Source of the DNA: Ligilactobacillus faecis
Lineage (GTDB): Bacteria > Bacillota > Bacilli > Lactobacillales > Lactobacillaceae
NCBI RefSeq assembly: GCF_029889745.1
Contig: NZ_CP123639.1
Coordinates: 534,501-598,500, forward strand
Length of the DNA stretch: 64,000 nucleotides
Direction: 5' to 3'
The position numbers and the translations under genes are program-made. The notes under the pieces were generated by a model. It was not told the DNA's origin. It did no database searches and saw only the letters and a list, made by a program, of their open reading frames with translations. This document shows positions 8,212 to 16,629 of the stretch, piece by piece; the stretch's first letter is position 1; every line of letters begins with the position of its first letter.

Positions 8212-8583
8212 GTCAATCCTTTCCCCCTACTTAAGAAACTCACCCATCCTGCAATTGCTAGTCTGATCACACTCCTTTGCTTAGTTTTGCCTAAAGTTTA
8301 TTATATTCAAATTAGACTTCCCACCTTTTTTTATAAGATATTTCTTTAAAAAATTACTAATCGCTTTTTTAGGCAAAGATCTAGGCAAATCAAGCTAAGG
8401 CGCTCGTTCAAACAGCTCAAGTCCTTAACGGGCCATCAAGTAGTGGCGCTTTTTTGTGAAAAGAGAACTACAAATCCTTCAGATTTTTTAAACTCTATTT
8501 GTTGCTTACAAAATTCAAATATCTTTTTTAACAAATAAAAAAGGCCTTCTATGCTTTGGGCATAGAAGACCTCTTACTTTTTC
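8212..8583. other. 372-bp gap, mostly empty
   Basis: It holds the promoter region of the glycosyltransferase gene and, at its left-strand end, the terminator of the membrane protein gene at 8584. No open frame with a ribosome site was found. Confidence 0.5.
8541..8572 (-). terminator. Intrinsic terminator of the 9529-10020 / 8584-9513 operon
   Basis: GGCCTTCTATGC and GCATAGAAGACC form a 12-bp stem with one mismatch. On the minus strand it is followed by TTTTTTATTT. Confidence 0.8.
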
Positions 8584-9513
8584 TTAGTTATTTCGATTTT
8601 TAGCACGCCGACTCAAATGTTCTTTTTCCAATTGTTTCTCACGCGCTTCAAAGTCTTGTTCTTTTTGACGGAATTCATCTTTTAAACGCGCTTCAAAGTC
8701 TGGGTGCGCTTCGCGTTCACGATAAGCGATCTGGATCTGTAGCTCATATGGTTCATCTTTTTGCATCATCGTCGAACGACCAGCAAATTTGTAAGGTCCC
8801 TTAGCTAAAAGTACAGTCGCAAGTGAGAGTTGATACCGCTTGAGCGCTTCATAGCCTCTTAATAGTCCAACTTGTGTCACTTCACCTAATTCGACCGCCT
8901 CGATCTGATTGACACCACCGTATACAAGGAGCTTGCCTTTCTTTTCACGCAATTCATAGTACGGCAGAGCGACTGGCGTGGCTAAAGCGTAAAAACGTTC
9001 TCCTGTCTTGGAACTTTTGAAAAGCTCTTGATCGTTTTTACCAGCAAAATCTAATTTAAGATAGCCGATCTTTTCTAGTTGAGCAACGACTGCTTTAAGA
9101 TTTTCGCGTTGCTTAGTACTGAATTTAAGCGTTGATGGCAAAAATTCGTTTTGATCAAAGATCCCATTTGTCTGAACGAACCCTGGTGCAACTTGGCTTT
9201 TTTCTTGAGCCGTTGTATCTGGGATCTTGATCCCAAGTAATTTTTCGATCTTAGGTGAGATATCAAATTTTGAAGTCTTATCTGGGGTAAAGAAATACAA
9301 AACGTTTAAATACGTAAAGTATAACAAGATCAAAAAAACAAGGATAAAAAGTGAGCCTCGTCCGATAAAACCATTTGCAAAAAAGCGATAAGCTACATAC
9401 AAGAGATAGAAGTTACCGATCCCACCAACGATCGTATAGATCCGTCCCTTTAAAGTTGCATTCATATTGAAATAGCCGATATAGCTATTGATCATGCCTA
9501 AAAGACTAAACAT
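8584..9513 (-). CDS. Conserved lactobacillal membrane protein with charged C-terminus (possibly DUF6681)
   Basis: This is a 309-residue protein. Two hydrophobic helices lie at about residues 27-48 and 53-75. A large cytoplasmic-looking domain follows (about 85-270). The strongly charged helical tail (DEFRQKEQDFEAREKQLEKE) probably forms a coiled coil. It resembles a lactobacillus-specific family of unknown function that I recall as DUF6681; I am not certain of the number. GAGGTGG precedes the start. The gene lies 15 bases downstream of the Ser-rich protein gene, so the two form an operon. Confidence 0.65.
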   Translation of the reverse strand: MFSLLGMINSYIGYFNMNATLKGRIYTIVGGIGNFYLLYVAYRFFANGFIGRGSLFILVFLILLYFTYLNVLYFFTPDKTSKFDISPKIEKLLGIKIPDTTAQEKSQVAPGFVQTNGIFDQNEFLPSTLKFSTKQRENLKAVVAQLEKIGYLKLDFAGKNDQELFKSSKTGERFYALATPVALPYYELREKKGKLLVYGGVNQIEAVELGEVTQVGLLRGYEALKRYQLSLATVLLAKGPYKFAGRSTMMQKDEPYELQIQIAYREREAHPDFEARLKDEFRQKEQDFEAREKQLEKEHLSRRAKNRNN

Positions 9514-9528
9514 CGTCTACCACCTCTA

Positions 9529-10020
9529 CTATTGAGTTGCACCGTTTGTTGTTTGTTCCTCTGTTTGGCCAGCCTCTTGTTGGTTATTCGTCGCTGGAGT
9601 AGTTTGTGAGCTACTTTGTGCACTACTGCTACTTTCAGTTGTTTGCCGCGTACTTGTACTTGCACTAGCACTTGAGCTGCTTTGCGTTTGCTGTGTCGTA
9701 TCATTTATTGCACTGCTTGAGCGCTCACTTGCTTGGCTTTCATCAAGTTCATCTGCAGCTTTTGTTGAGGAACTATCACTTGAACTTGTTTTATTCGCCG
9801 AAGTACTTTCTTCCTCATCATCTTTTGCACTACTACTAAGAGATGAGGTCGATCTATTTGTCCGTAGCGTATCAGAACTGCTACTCGTGACTACACTAGA
9901 CACGGCTTTTCCTTCATTTGTATGGGTCACTTTATTGACCGCGACATTAGTTGCACCTAGACCAAGAACGATCGATAAGATCGCAAATGGTGTTAAGATC
10001 GGTGGCGTTCGATATGCCAT
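9529..10020 (-). CDS. Membrane-anchored Ser/Thr-rich extracellular protein
   Basis: This is a 163-residue protein. One hydrophobic helix near the N-terminus (TPFAILSIVLGLGATNVAVN) is followed by about 125 residues of Ser/Thr/Gln/Asn low complexity with runs of SSSS. The helix is more likely a signal anchor than a cleaved signal because no clear cleavage site is seen. Such Ser-rich chains are usually extended wall-spanning stalks and often O-glycosylated; that is inference. There is no LPXTG motif. It is the first gene of a two-gene operon with 8584-9513, which suggests the two proteins act together at the membrane. Confidence 0.65.
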   Translation of the reverse strand: MAYRTPPILTPFAILSIVLGLGATNVAVNKVTHTNEGKAVSSVVTSSSSDTLRTNRSTSSLSSSAKDDEEESTSANKTSSSDSSSTKAADELDESQASERSSSAINDTTQQTQSSSSASASTSTRQTTESSSSAQSSSQTTPATNNQQEAGQTEEQTTNGATQ

Positions 10021-10071
10021 ATTACAACCCCCTTAATTCCTTATGATACTCGAAAATCCTTCTTATTTACG

Positions 10072-10512
10072 TTAAATATCAGTAAAATTTTTTCTTTTTT
10101 GGGTACACTCTGGACAAAGACCATATAGCTCAAAGCGGTGCCCAGTAAGCGTACATCCAGCCAACTGATCGTCAAAAAGCGTGACTGGACATAACTCAAC
10201 TTCTTGAACTTTACCACAAGCCTGACAAATAAAATGGTGATGGTGGAGATTACCAAAATCACATTGATATTTGACGCACGATCCAGATGGTCTTGTTTTA
10301 GTTTCGATGATCCCGATCTCACTAAAATCTTTTAGGTTACGGTAAACAGTATTATAACTCATTCCAGGATAAAGTTCTTTCATATGTTCAGTTACTTGCG
10401 TAATGCTGACATACTGGTCTTTGAATCCTGAAAGATACTCTAACAGGCTCCTACGCTGTTTAGTTATACGATAGTGGTGGCTTTGTAAAAGCCGGATCGC
10501 TTCATTTATCAA
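10072..10512 (-). CDS. Fur-family metal or peroxide-responsive repressor
   Basis: Starting at the TTG at 10510-10512, with AGGGGG seven bases upstream, gives 146 residues, the normal Fur-family length. The ATG at 10584 would add 24 unlikely residues and overlap the preceding gene. The winged helix covers about residues 1-80 (YRITKQRRSLLEYL, YNTVYRNLKDFSEIGII). The metal region HHHHFICQACGKVQEVE and the second CPEC give two CxxC pairs for structural zinc. Zur, PerR and Fur cannot be separated with confidence. An AATAATTATT stretch just upstream of the ribosome site resembles half of a Per/Fur box and might allow autoregulation. It lies about 50 bases after the kinase gene, probably in the same transcript. 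Confidence 0.88.
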   Translation of the reverse strand: MINEAIRLLQSHHYRITKQRRSLLEYLSGFKDQYVSITQVTEHMKELYPGMSYNTVYRNLKDFSEIGIIETKTRPSGSCVKYQCDFGNLHHHHFICQACGKVQEVELCPVTLFDDQLAGCTLTGHRFELYGLCPECTQKRKNFTDI

Positions 10513-10561
10513 CTCATCGCCCCCTAAAGAATAATTATTACTATTTACTATAATAGCATGC

Positions 10562-11128
10562 TCATCCCGGTGTGTCAGTGACAATTCGTTTAACTTGAGC
10601 TAAAGTCTTTGCTAACTCTTGATTTACAAGCACGTGCGCCACAGACTCTAACTCAGGCGAAAGCTTCTCATCTCTTTTAGCTTCTTTACTTGCTAGGCGT
10701 TGTTTGATACTAGCCAAATTATCGCCCCGTGCTATGAGGCGTTCTTTTTGGAGCTTTTTAGACGGGACTTTCAAAAAGATGACCGTCAGTAGCTCCGCGG
10801 GTAATTTTTCTAAATACGCCTTGACGCCTTTTGTATCTAAAACGATCACTGCTTTTCCCGTCGGTAAGAGAGCTTTTTTTAAACCTTCAAAAGAAGAACC
10901 ATAAGCTTGCCCGTCATAGACCACCGTCTCTAAATAATGTTTACTTTTAAAACTCGTTGCTGTTTCAAAATAATAATCATGTCCATCTTGCTCTGTCGCC
11001 CGTCTTTTTCGCGTCGTATGGGTGATCACTTTGGTAAAACCTGACTGGACTAGAAAATCTTGGACAGTTGTCTTACCACTCCCAGGCGCACCGCATAAAA
11101 TGACTAACTTTTGTTGCTTTTGCACCAC
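10562..11128 (-). CDS. Guanylate-kinase-like nucleotide kinase
   Basis: This is a 188-residue protein. It has the P-loop GAPGSGKT (residues 13-20), the guanylate-kinase GMP-binding segment THTTRKRRATEQDGHDYYF and the downstream VLDTKG region. The length fits Gmk, but the divergence and the setting (next to a fur-like gene rather than rpoZ/priA) suggest a second, Gmk-like paralogue of the kind common in lactobacilli. The start is GTG at 11128, with GAGAGG upstream. Its product may phosphorylate GMP or another nucleotide; only the kinase fold is safe to claim. Confidence 0.85.
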   Translation of the reverse strand: MVQKQQKLVILCGAPGSGKTTVQDFLVQSGFTKVITHTTRKRRATEQDGHDYYFETATSFKSKHYLETVVYDGQAYGSSFEGLKKALLPTGKAVIVLDTKGVKAYLEKLPAELLTVIFLKVPSKKLQKERLIARGDNLASIKQRLASKEAKRDEKLSPELESVAHVLVNQELAKTLAQVKRIVTDTPG

Positions 11129-11195
11129 TTTGATGATCCTCTCTAAAATTCATATTACTTGCAAAATCAAATATTTCACGGTAACATTGAAAGCG

Positions 11196-11343
11196 TTGAC
11201 AGGTAGATCTATTCTTTTAGATTTAACTGTCAACTTAATTGTATCAAAATATTGGCTCAGCATGTTCGCTCGTTGAGACAATTTGGTATTAACTAGATAC
11301 CAATAATTAAAATATACCGTATGTTCGCTGATTTGACCATACG
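11196..11343. other. Three successive inverted repeats in the gap 11129-11507
   Basis: TTGACAG (11196-11202) pairs with CTGTCAA (11227-11233). TTGGTAT (11283-11289) pairs with ATACCAA (11297-11303). CGTATG (11318-11323) pairs with CATACG (11338-11343). All lie in the 379-bp gap between the kinase gene and the 55-residue gene. The second and third are spaced like operators. The first has an inner ATCT/AGAT stem and could be an RNA hairpin. The role is unknown. Confidence 0.45.
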
Positions 11344-11462
11344 TTTACGAACTTAGATCTTTTTACAAAAAAAGCTCACGCTGAGTTAGATCCACACGAA
11401 AGGTAAAATGTGAAGTGGAAAACATCATAAACAGACGATATCGACTTTTATGAAAGGACAAA

Positions 11463-11496
11463 CTATCTTTCTTTCGGATTCACATTTTAGATAGTA
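11463..11496 (+). promoter_or_regulatory. Hairpin just before the ribosome site of the 55-residue gene
   Basis: ACTATCT near 11463 and AGATAGT near 11490 form a 7-bp stem that ends a few bases upstream of the AGGGCAGAGG ribosome-binding region. It could influence translation of the small gene; only the pairing is seen. Confidence 0.35.
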
Positions 11497-11507
11497 GGGC
11501 AGAGGCT

Positions 11508-11675
11508 ATGAAATTTGGTGAATTTTCAAAAGCAAACTACTCGATCTCGCTTGATACCAAAAGCCAACTCTTTAGTGCCCGTTCAAATGAAGAACCTAAA
11601 TTTGAAGCAACGGGCGTTACGATCCAAGACGCGCTTATGGCACTTGAGAAATTGAGTTCAAAAACAACTAAATAG
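11508..11675 (+). CDS. Small protein of unknown function (55 residues)
   Basis: The open frame begins with ATG after AGAGG and ends in TAG, followed three bases later by a very strong terminator. The protein starts MKFGEFSKANYSISLDTKSQ and ends with the helical-looking DALMALEKLSSKTTK. It has no signal peptide or membrane segment and is probably a small cytoplasmic alpha/beta protein. Its own ribosome site, the adjacent terminator and native-like codon use (ACGATC, GTTACG) argue that it is a real gene. I do not recognise the family. Confidence 0.65.
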   Translation: MKFGEFSKANYSISLDTKSQLFSARSNEEPKFEATGVTIQDALMALEKLSSKTTK

Positions 11676-11677
11676 TT

Positions 11678-11711
11678 GCTAAAGACCGGAGTTTAGCTCC
11701 GGTCTTTTAGC
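11678..11711 (+). terminator. Strong intrinsic terminator after the 55-residue gene
   Basis: GCTAAAGACCGGAG and CTCCGGTCTTTTAGC form a nearly perfect 14-bp stem with a TTTAG loop. Confidence 0.85.
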
Positions 11712-11788
11712 GAATACTAATTGACATTTAATATATTAATAAGTATCATAAAGTAATTAAATTATTTAAGAAAAGGGGTATCTGATCT

Positions 11789-13186
11789 ATGAGTATTAAA
11801 GAGCGGATCTTCAGGAAAGAAAATCTTGATCGTTATTTGGTGGAAGATCGTCGATTTAATAAGACTCTTGGCTCAGGCGATCTGATCTCGATGGGGATCG
11901 GAGCTGTGATCGGAACTGGGATCTTCATCTTACCCGGGACTGTGGCTGCCTTACATAGCGGTCCAGCGATCACGATCTCTTTTGTGATCGCAGCCCTTGT
12001 CTGTTCGACGGCTGCCATGTGTTACGCTGAGTTTTCTTCCGCCTTACCGATCGCGGGAAGTGCATACTCATTTGGTAATGTCGTGTTTGGCGAGATCGTA
12101 GGTTGGTTTTTAGGTTGGGCATTGGTCCTAGAGTATATGCTCTCTGTAGCTGCTGTCTCGACTGGGTTTTCGGCATATTTCAAATCACTTTTAGCCGGTT
12201 TTGGCTTGCACTTGCCAAATGCGCTCAGTGGTCCTTTTAATCCAGCCAACGGAACGTATATCAACCTACCGGCGATCGTGATCGTTTTATTTATTGCATT
12301 TATTTTATCTAAAGGTGTCCGGACATCGATGACGATCAATACGATCATCGTTTATGTCAAGATCGCGATCATTATCTTGTTCTTATTAGTCGGGGTGTTT
12401 TATGTCAAGCCAGCCAACTGGGACCCATTCATGCCATTTGGGACTAAAGGCGTTTTAGTCGGCGCAGCTCAAGTTTTCTTTGCCTATTTAGGCTTTGATG
12501 TCGTTGCTTCTTCAGCGGCTGAAGTCAAAGAGCCAGAGAAAAACATGCCTAAAGGTATCATTGGGACGCTTGCGATCTGTACTTTACTTTATATTTTAGT
12601 TTCGATCGTTTTGACTGGCATGATCTCCTATACAAAATTAAACGTAGCTGATCCAGTCTCCTTTGCGCTTTACGCTGTCAAGCAAAATTGGGTCGCAGGA
12701 GTGATCTCAGTCAGCGCCTTAGCAGGAATGTTTACGATGATGGTCACGATGGTCTATAGCTCTTCACGTTTGATCTACTCGATCGGGCGTGACGGCCTTC
12801 TACCTAAATTTTTAGGTCAAGTCAATGAAAAGACTAAAGCTCCAGAAAACAGTATGTGGATCGTAACTTTGATCATTGCCTTTACCGGTGGTTTCTTATC
12901 GTTAGGCCAATTGACGAACCTCGTTAACATCGGAACACTTTTAGCCTTCATGTTTGTTTCATTAGGGGTCTTACCACTACGAAAGCGTAAAGACATTCCA
13001 AATAATGACGGTTTTAAAGTACCTTTCTATCCAGTCTTGCCGATCATTTCTGTTATCTTATGTGTTGTGATGCTAGCCCAACTTTCTTTAGAAACTTGGC
13101 TTGCTGCTATCATCTGGTTCATCTTAGGTATGATCATTTACTTTAGTTACGGGATCAAACATAGTAAATTGAACGAACAAAAATAA
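11789..13186 (+). CDS. APC-superfamily cationic/neutral amino acid permease (CAT-like, YfnA type)
   Basis: This is a 465-residue membrane protein with about 12 helices. The TM1 signature GIGAVIGTGIFILPG and the helix 6 block FFAYLGFDVVASSAAEVKEPEKNMP are typical of the CAT (cationic amino acid transporter) subfamily. Substrates in relatives include branched-chain, neutral and cationic amino acids, so the exact one is open. An AAAAGGGG ribosome site lies upstream of the ATG. The gene ends only a few bases before an IS1182-type element, whose transposase frame overlaps the last codons on the opposite strand. Confidence 0.86.
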   Translation: MSIKERIFRKENLDRYLVEDRRFNKTLGSGDLISMGIGAVIGTGIFILPGTVAALHSGPAITISFVIAALVCSTAAMCYAEFSSALPIAGSAYSFGNVVFGEIVGWFLGWALVLEYMLSVAAVSTGFSAYFKSLLAGFGLHLPNALSGPFNPANGTYINLPAIVIVLFIAFILSKGVRTSMTINTIIVYVKIAIIILFLLVGVFYVKPANWDPFMPFGTKGVLVGAAQVFFAYLGFDVVASSAAEVKEPEKNMPKGIIGTLAICTLLYILVSIVLTGMISYTKLNVADPVSFALYAVKQNWVAGVISVSALAGMFTMMVTMVYSSSRLIYSIGRDGLLPKFLGQVNEKTKAPENSMWIVTLIIAFTGGFLSLGQLTNLVNIGTLLAFMFVSLGVLPLRKRKDIPNNDGFKVPFYPVLPIISVILCVVMLAQLSLETWLAAIIWFILGMIIYFSYGIKHSKLNEQK

Positions 13187-14846
13187 ACCCAAAATAAGAG
13201 GCTGTGACATAAGTAGTCTCTATAAGAGAAAAGTATCTCAGAAATCGAAAATTTGATTTCTGAGATACTTTTTCTTTACGTATTTTGTTTATCTTGGTCA
13301 CTACTGTGACTAATTTGTTGATATTCATTGCCAAAACTACAATGCCCATTTCCTTTTCGACTCTTTCGCTCCCCCTAACTGAGAATCGGTTGAATCCCAA
13401 AGAAGCCTTCAATCTTCCAAAAACAGGTTCAACATCAATTTTGCGCCGTGCATAGATTGATCCAGTATTAGAAGATGAAAGTAAAGCTCGTTGTTGTGCT
13501 TTAAAATATTCCCAGGCATTATTGACCATGATCTTCCTTACGTGTCCACTTTTAGTTAAGGCTCGGGGATCTATCAAATGATCATCATCAAATTTTTCAG
13601 CAGTATATACTTTAAAATCTCTAGTAAATCCATACTTATCAGTTCTTTTAGAATAGTTTGAAAAATTGAATCTAACACCGTTAAGGTCTAAATAATAGTC
13701 ATCTTTTTCATTATAAGACCAATTCATGATTTTATGATCATCAGTTTTCCATTTGCGACTATTCTCTTTGAGCATTGTCCCATAAGGGATCAAAACGGTG
13801 CGATCACCGTAATTATCGTCACAAAAACGATAATTACTCTCAGAACCATACCCAGCATCAGCAACGATAGTTGAACCAAGTACGCCATTGTCATTCAAAT
13901 GGTCAATAAAAGTAGGAAGCGTTCTTGTATCAGTTGGATTAGCAAATAACTTATACCCGGTAATAAACTGGTTACTAGTAGCAATTTGAAGATTATAAGC
14001 AGGTTTTAGTTGTCCGTTTAACATTGGATCTTCTTTTACACGCATAAAAGTAGCATCATGGTCAGTTTTAGAGTAACTATTTCGTTCTCTAAGGATGTCT
14101 TTTTGTTTTTGGTGATTTTGCATTTTTTCTTTACGCGTTAATAGTTTTTTGTAGGTTGCCTTTAATTTTCGACGTTCTTGTTTCGCAGGGTTCGGCGATA
14201 CTTGTCTAGTTTCTTCGACTTTTTGATCTAAAGCAACTAGATAATCTTCAAACTTGGCAATTATTACATCTAATGCTTCCAAAGTCAGGTCAGATCCTTT
14301 GGGGATCTTTCCGATAACTTTAGCTTCGTGGAGCTCGCCTAAAAGTTCAACAACTTTTTGACGATTGAGCTCATCAAAACGAACGACATTTTTCTTCCAG
14401 ACAAAAGAATACTTATTAGCATCCGCAAGGATCTTCGTACCGTCAATGAAAGAAATGTCATCAATCAGATTATGTTTTTTTAGAAAAGCTGTCAATTTAG
14501 TTAAACTCTCTTGTGTTAAGGTAGCTAACTCATCAGAGATCCGAAAACGACAAATAGTTCGATAAGAAGGGACTTGATCAGCGATCAACCAACCAGCAGG
14601 CTTATTTTCGCGAGCAAATCTCTCAATTTTTCGACTACTAAAGATACCATAGCTATAAGCAAGTAAAGTGAGCTTTAGCATAGCAGCTAGATCATATTCA
14701 CGAGGGCGTCCAAATTGATAGTTATACTTGAGTTCTAAACTTTCAACAAGTTCATTGATGTAGAGAGCTGGATGATTTTTTTCAGGAATATATTCTAAAG
14801 AGATGTTCAAAATAGTCTGATTAATGTTATAATGACTGTGTATCAT
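13155..14846 (-). CDS. IS1182-family transposase
   Basis: This is a 563-residue DDE transposase. The catalytic segments are FIDGTKILADANKYSF, IVADAGYGSESNY and ARRKIDVEPVFGRLKASLGF. A Lys/Arg-rich coiled region (about residues 215-255) separates the first two. The start is ATG with AAAGGATAAC upstream. Oddly, there is no stop codon inside the element: the frame passes through the terminal repeat and ends at 13155 inside the permease gene on the opposite strand. About 20 C-terminal residues therefore come from the terminal repeat and host flank. The related transposase at 53939 stops inside its IS, right after the equivalent hairpin. Confidence 0.9.
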   Translation of the reverse strand: MIHSHYNINQTILNISLEYIPEKNHPALYINELVESLELKYNYQFGRPREYDLAAMLKLTLLAYSYGIFSSRKIERFARENKPAGWLIADQVPSYRTICRFRISDELATLTQESLTKLTAFLKKHNLIDDISFIDGTKILADANKYSFVWKKNVVRFDELNRQKVVELLGELHEAKVIGKIPKGSDLTLEALDVIIAKFEDYLVALDQKVEETRQVSPNPAKQERRKLKATYKKLLTRKEKMQNHQKQKDILRERNSYSKTDHDATFMRVKEDPMLNGQLKPAYNLQIATSNQFITGYKLFANPTDTRTLPTFIDHLNDNGVLGSTIVADAGYGSESNYRFCDDNYGDRTVLIPYGTMLKENSRKWKTDDHKIMNWSYNEKDDYYLDLNGVRFNFSNYSKRTDKYGFTRDFKVYTAEKFDDDHLIDPRALTKSGHVRKIMVNNAWEYFKAQQRALLSSSNTGSIYARRKIDVEPVFGRLKASLGFNRFSVRGSERVEKEMGIVVLAMNINKLVTVVTKINKIRKEKVSQKSNFRFLRYFSLIETTYVTASYFGFIFVRSIYYV

Positions 14847-14989
14847 TTTATGTTATCCTTTCGAGGGTAATTGTGAGGTAGCCGGGCGTGGCTACCTTTT
14901 TTCTTTGATTATAATTCAAAAGCTGGATATATGAAACACGAAGGTTTCCATACATCCAGCTTTATTTTGTAGACTTATGTCACAGCCTC
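13198..14989. mobile_element. IS1182-type insertion sequence (about 1.8 kb)
   Basis: Terminal inverted repeats GAGGCTGTGACATAAGT and ACTTATGTCACAGCCTC are perfect. The symmetry continues outward for seven more bases (AAAATAA / TTATTTT), so 13191-13214 and 14973-14996 are a perfect 24-base inverted pair. The outer bases are probably the arms of the palindromic target (likely the permease terminator) rather than part of the IS. Internal hairpins occur near both ends, at 13227-13275 and 14877-14897. No direct repeat is apparent. A deleted relative lies at 23954-24183. Confidence 0.85.
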
Positions 14990-15003
14990 TTATTTTATTA
15001 GTT

Positions 15004-16173
15004 TTATTCAGCTTTTTTTTGCCGCATGATCGCCTGTTTGATCATAAACGGTGCAATGATCGTCGTCAAGATGATCACGATGATCACGCCTGAATAGTAC
15101 TCACTTGTTAAAAGCTTAGCACTATAACCAACTTGAGCGATGATCAATGCCATTTCACCACGTGAGACCATCCCTGCTCCAATGATATCTGCTGAATGCC
15201 AACTCATTTTGAGCATCTTTGCCCCAGCACCACAACCGATCCACTTAGTGATCAAAGCTAAGATCGTCAACGGAATAATAAAGATCAAATCAGATAAAAA
15301 TCCATCAAAGGTCATGTGTAACCCGATACTTACAAAAAACATCGGGATAAAGACGGCATAGCCGATCGGTTCGACACTTTCTTCGACTTCTTTTTTATAA
15401 GCAGTCTGTGAAACTGCGACACCAGCAAAAAACGAACCTACGACGCCACTTAGACCGACCAATTCAGCTAAGTACGCCATACCTAAACAGATCACAAGTG
15501 ACATCAAGATCACCGAAGAGGCTACTGACATTTTTTCACCTAAGCCCATCAAAAGTGGAGTAAGCCATTTGAAAACCACGTAGATCCCTACAAAATACAA
15601 AGCTTGGAACGTCAAACTCAAAGCCAAGTTCGATTGGACATGGCCACCACTACTTTGTGCCACATCGCTAAAAATGCTGACTAAAACACTTAAGATCAAC
15701 ACTGCCAAAATATCATCGATCACAGCTGCTCCTAAGATCGTCGTCCCTTCTTTAGAGTCTAATTTTCGTAATTCTTTTAAAACTTCGACCGAAATGCTGA
15801 CCGAAGTTGCCGCAAATGTCACCCCTAAAAAGAGAGACTGCTCGTTATTAAAAGAAAATAGACGTCCAAAAAGATAAACTAGACCGATCGGAACAACGAT
15901 CCCACAGACAGCCACTGAAAGTGAAGGTTTCAAATATTTCTTTAAAAGTCCAAGATCACTTTCGAGTCCAGCCATGAACATCAACAAGATCACGCCGATC
16001 TCAGAAAAAGTATGCACAAAGTCATTTTCAGTGACCCACCCTAAAACAGCTGGTCCTAAAATTATCCCTACTAATAATTGCCCGATCACGGCTGGCATAC
16101 CTACCCGCCGACTAAAATGCCCGGCTAAAGCAGTTGTGATCAATACTAAACTTAATGTACCTAAATATGCCAT
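15004..16173 (-). CDS. CPA2-family cation/proton antiporter (NapA/KefB-like)
   Basis: This is a 389-residue membrane protein with about 12-13 helices, starting at MAYLGTLSLVLITT with AAAGGAA upstream. The longer frame to 16227 adds 18 polar residues without support. The N-terminal GMPAVIGQLLVGIILGPAVLG and the central ILGAAVIDDILAVLILS carry the CPA2 signature. The paired aspartates of the DD motif are the expected ion-binding site of electrogenic Na+/H+ antiporters of the NapA type. There is no cytoplasmic RCK/TrkA-N domain, unlike KefB/KefC. The likely role is Na+/H+ or K+/H+ exchange for pH and salt homeostasis. Confidence 0.85.
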   Translation of the reverse strand: MAYLGTLSLVLITTALAGHFSRRVGMPAVIGQLLVGIILGPAVLGWVTENDFVHTFSEIGVILLMFMAGLESDLGLLKKYLKPSLSVAVCGIVVPIGLVYLFGRLFSFNNEQSLFLGVTFAATSVSISVEVLKELRKLDSKEGTTILGAAVIDDILAVLILSVLVSIFSDVAQSSGGHVQSNLALSLTFQALYFVGIYVVFKWLTPLLMGLGEKMSVASSVILMSLVICLGMAYLAELVGLSGVVGSFFAGVAVSQTAYKKEVEESVEPIGYAVFIPMFFVSIGLHMTFDGFLSDLIFIIPLTILALITKWIGCGAGAKMLKMSWHSADIIGAGMVSRGEMALIIAQVGYSAKLLTSEYYSGVIIVIILTTIIAPFMIKQAIMRQKKAE

Positions 16174-16629
16174 TTCTTTCTCATTCCTTTCTCTTTGCCG
16201 ACCATATGCCCTAAAACTATGTAGCATTATATTACATAATTAAAAAAATATAGCCTTTTCTTACCTAGATCTTATTCACTTCTGACAGTCCTAGTCGCCT
16301 CATAGACCAACTAGAAAAAAGTTAAAACCCTCTTCTTCGCGCTTAAAGAGCTCGCTTTCTCTGAATTTTCAAGTTGACCGTCACCAACTCGCATAAGACT
16401 GCTGTCATTTTGGCTAAAAACAACTTTTATACGCTCTTCAAAGCGTCTGACTTTTTCTAGCACTCATAAACGTTGCCTTACAGTCGTCAGTTTAAGTTAC
16501 TTTCAATAAGAATAATTATAACTAAAATTTAACCGTTTTGCTACTAAAATACTTATATATCTATTAGAAAAAAGCCGAGAAATCAAAGTTCTCAGCTTTT
16601 TTGCCTAAATATTAAATTTTAGCTAAGGA
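16174..16629. other. 456-bp gap with one terminator
   Basis: The terminator of the OppA-like gene lies at 16569-16602. The rest contains no frame with a ribosome site and nothing I can name. Confidence 0.5.
16569..16602 (-). terminator. Terminator of the OppA-like gene
   Basis: GCCGAGAA and TTCTCAGC pair with one mismatch and are flanked by A6 and T6. It works on the minus strand and possibly in both directions. Confidence 0.78.

Noticed and set aside
10041-10584. Alternative frames and the longer ATG start for the Fur-family gene
   Set aside because: The TTG start with AGGGGG gives the normal family length; the longer start overlaps the kinase gene and the other frame is a shadow.
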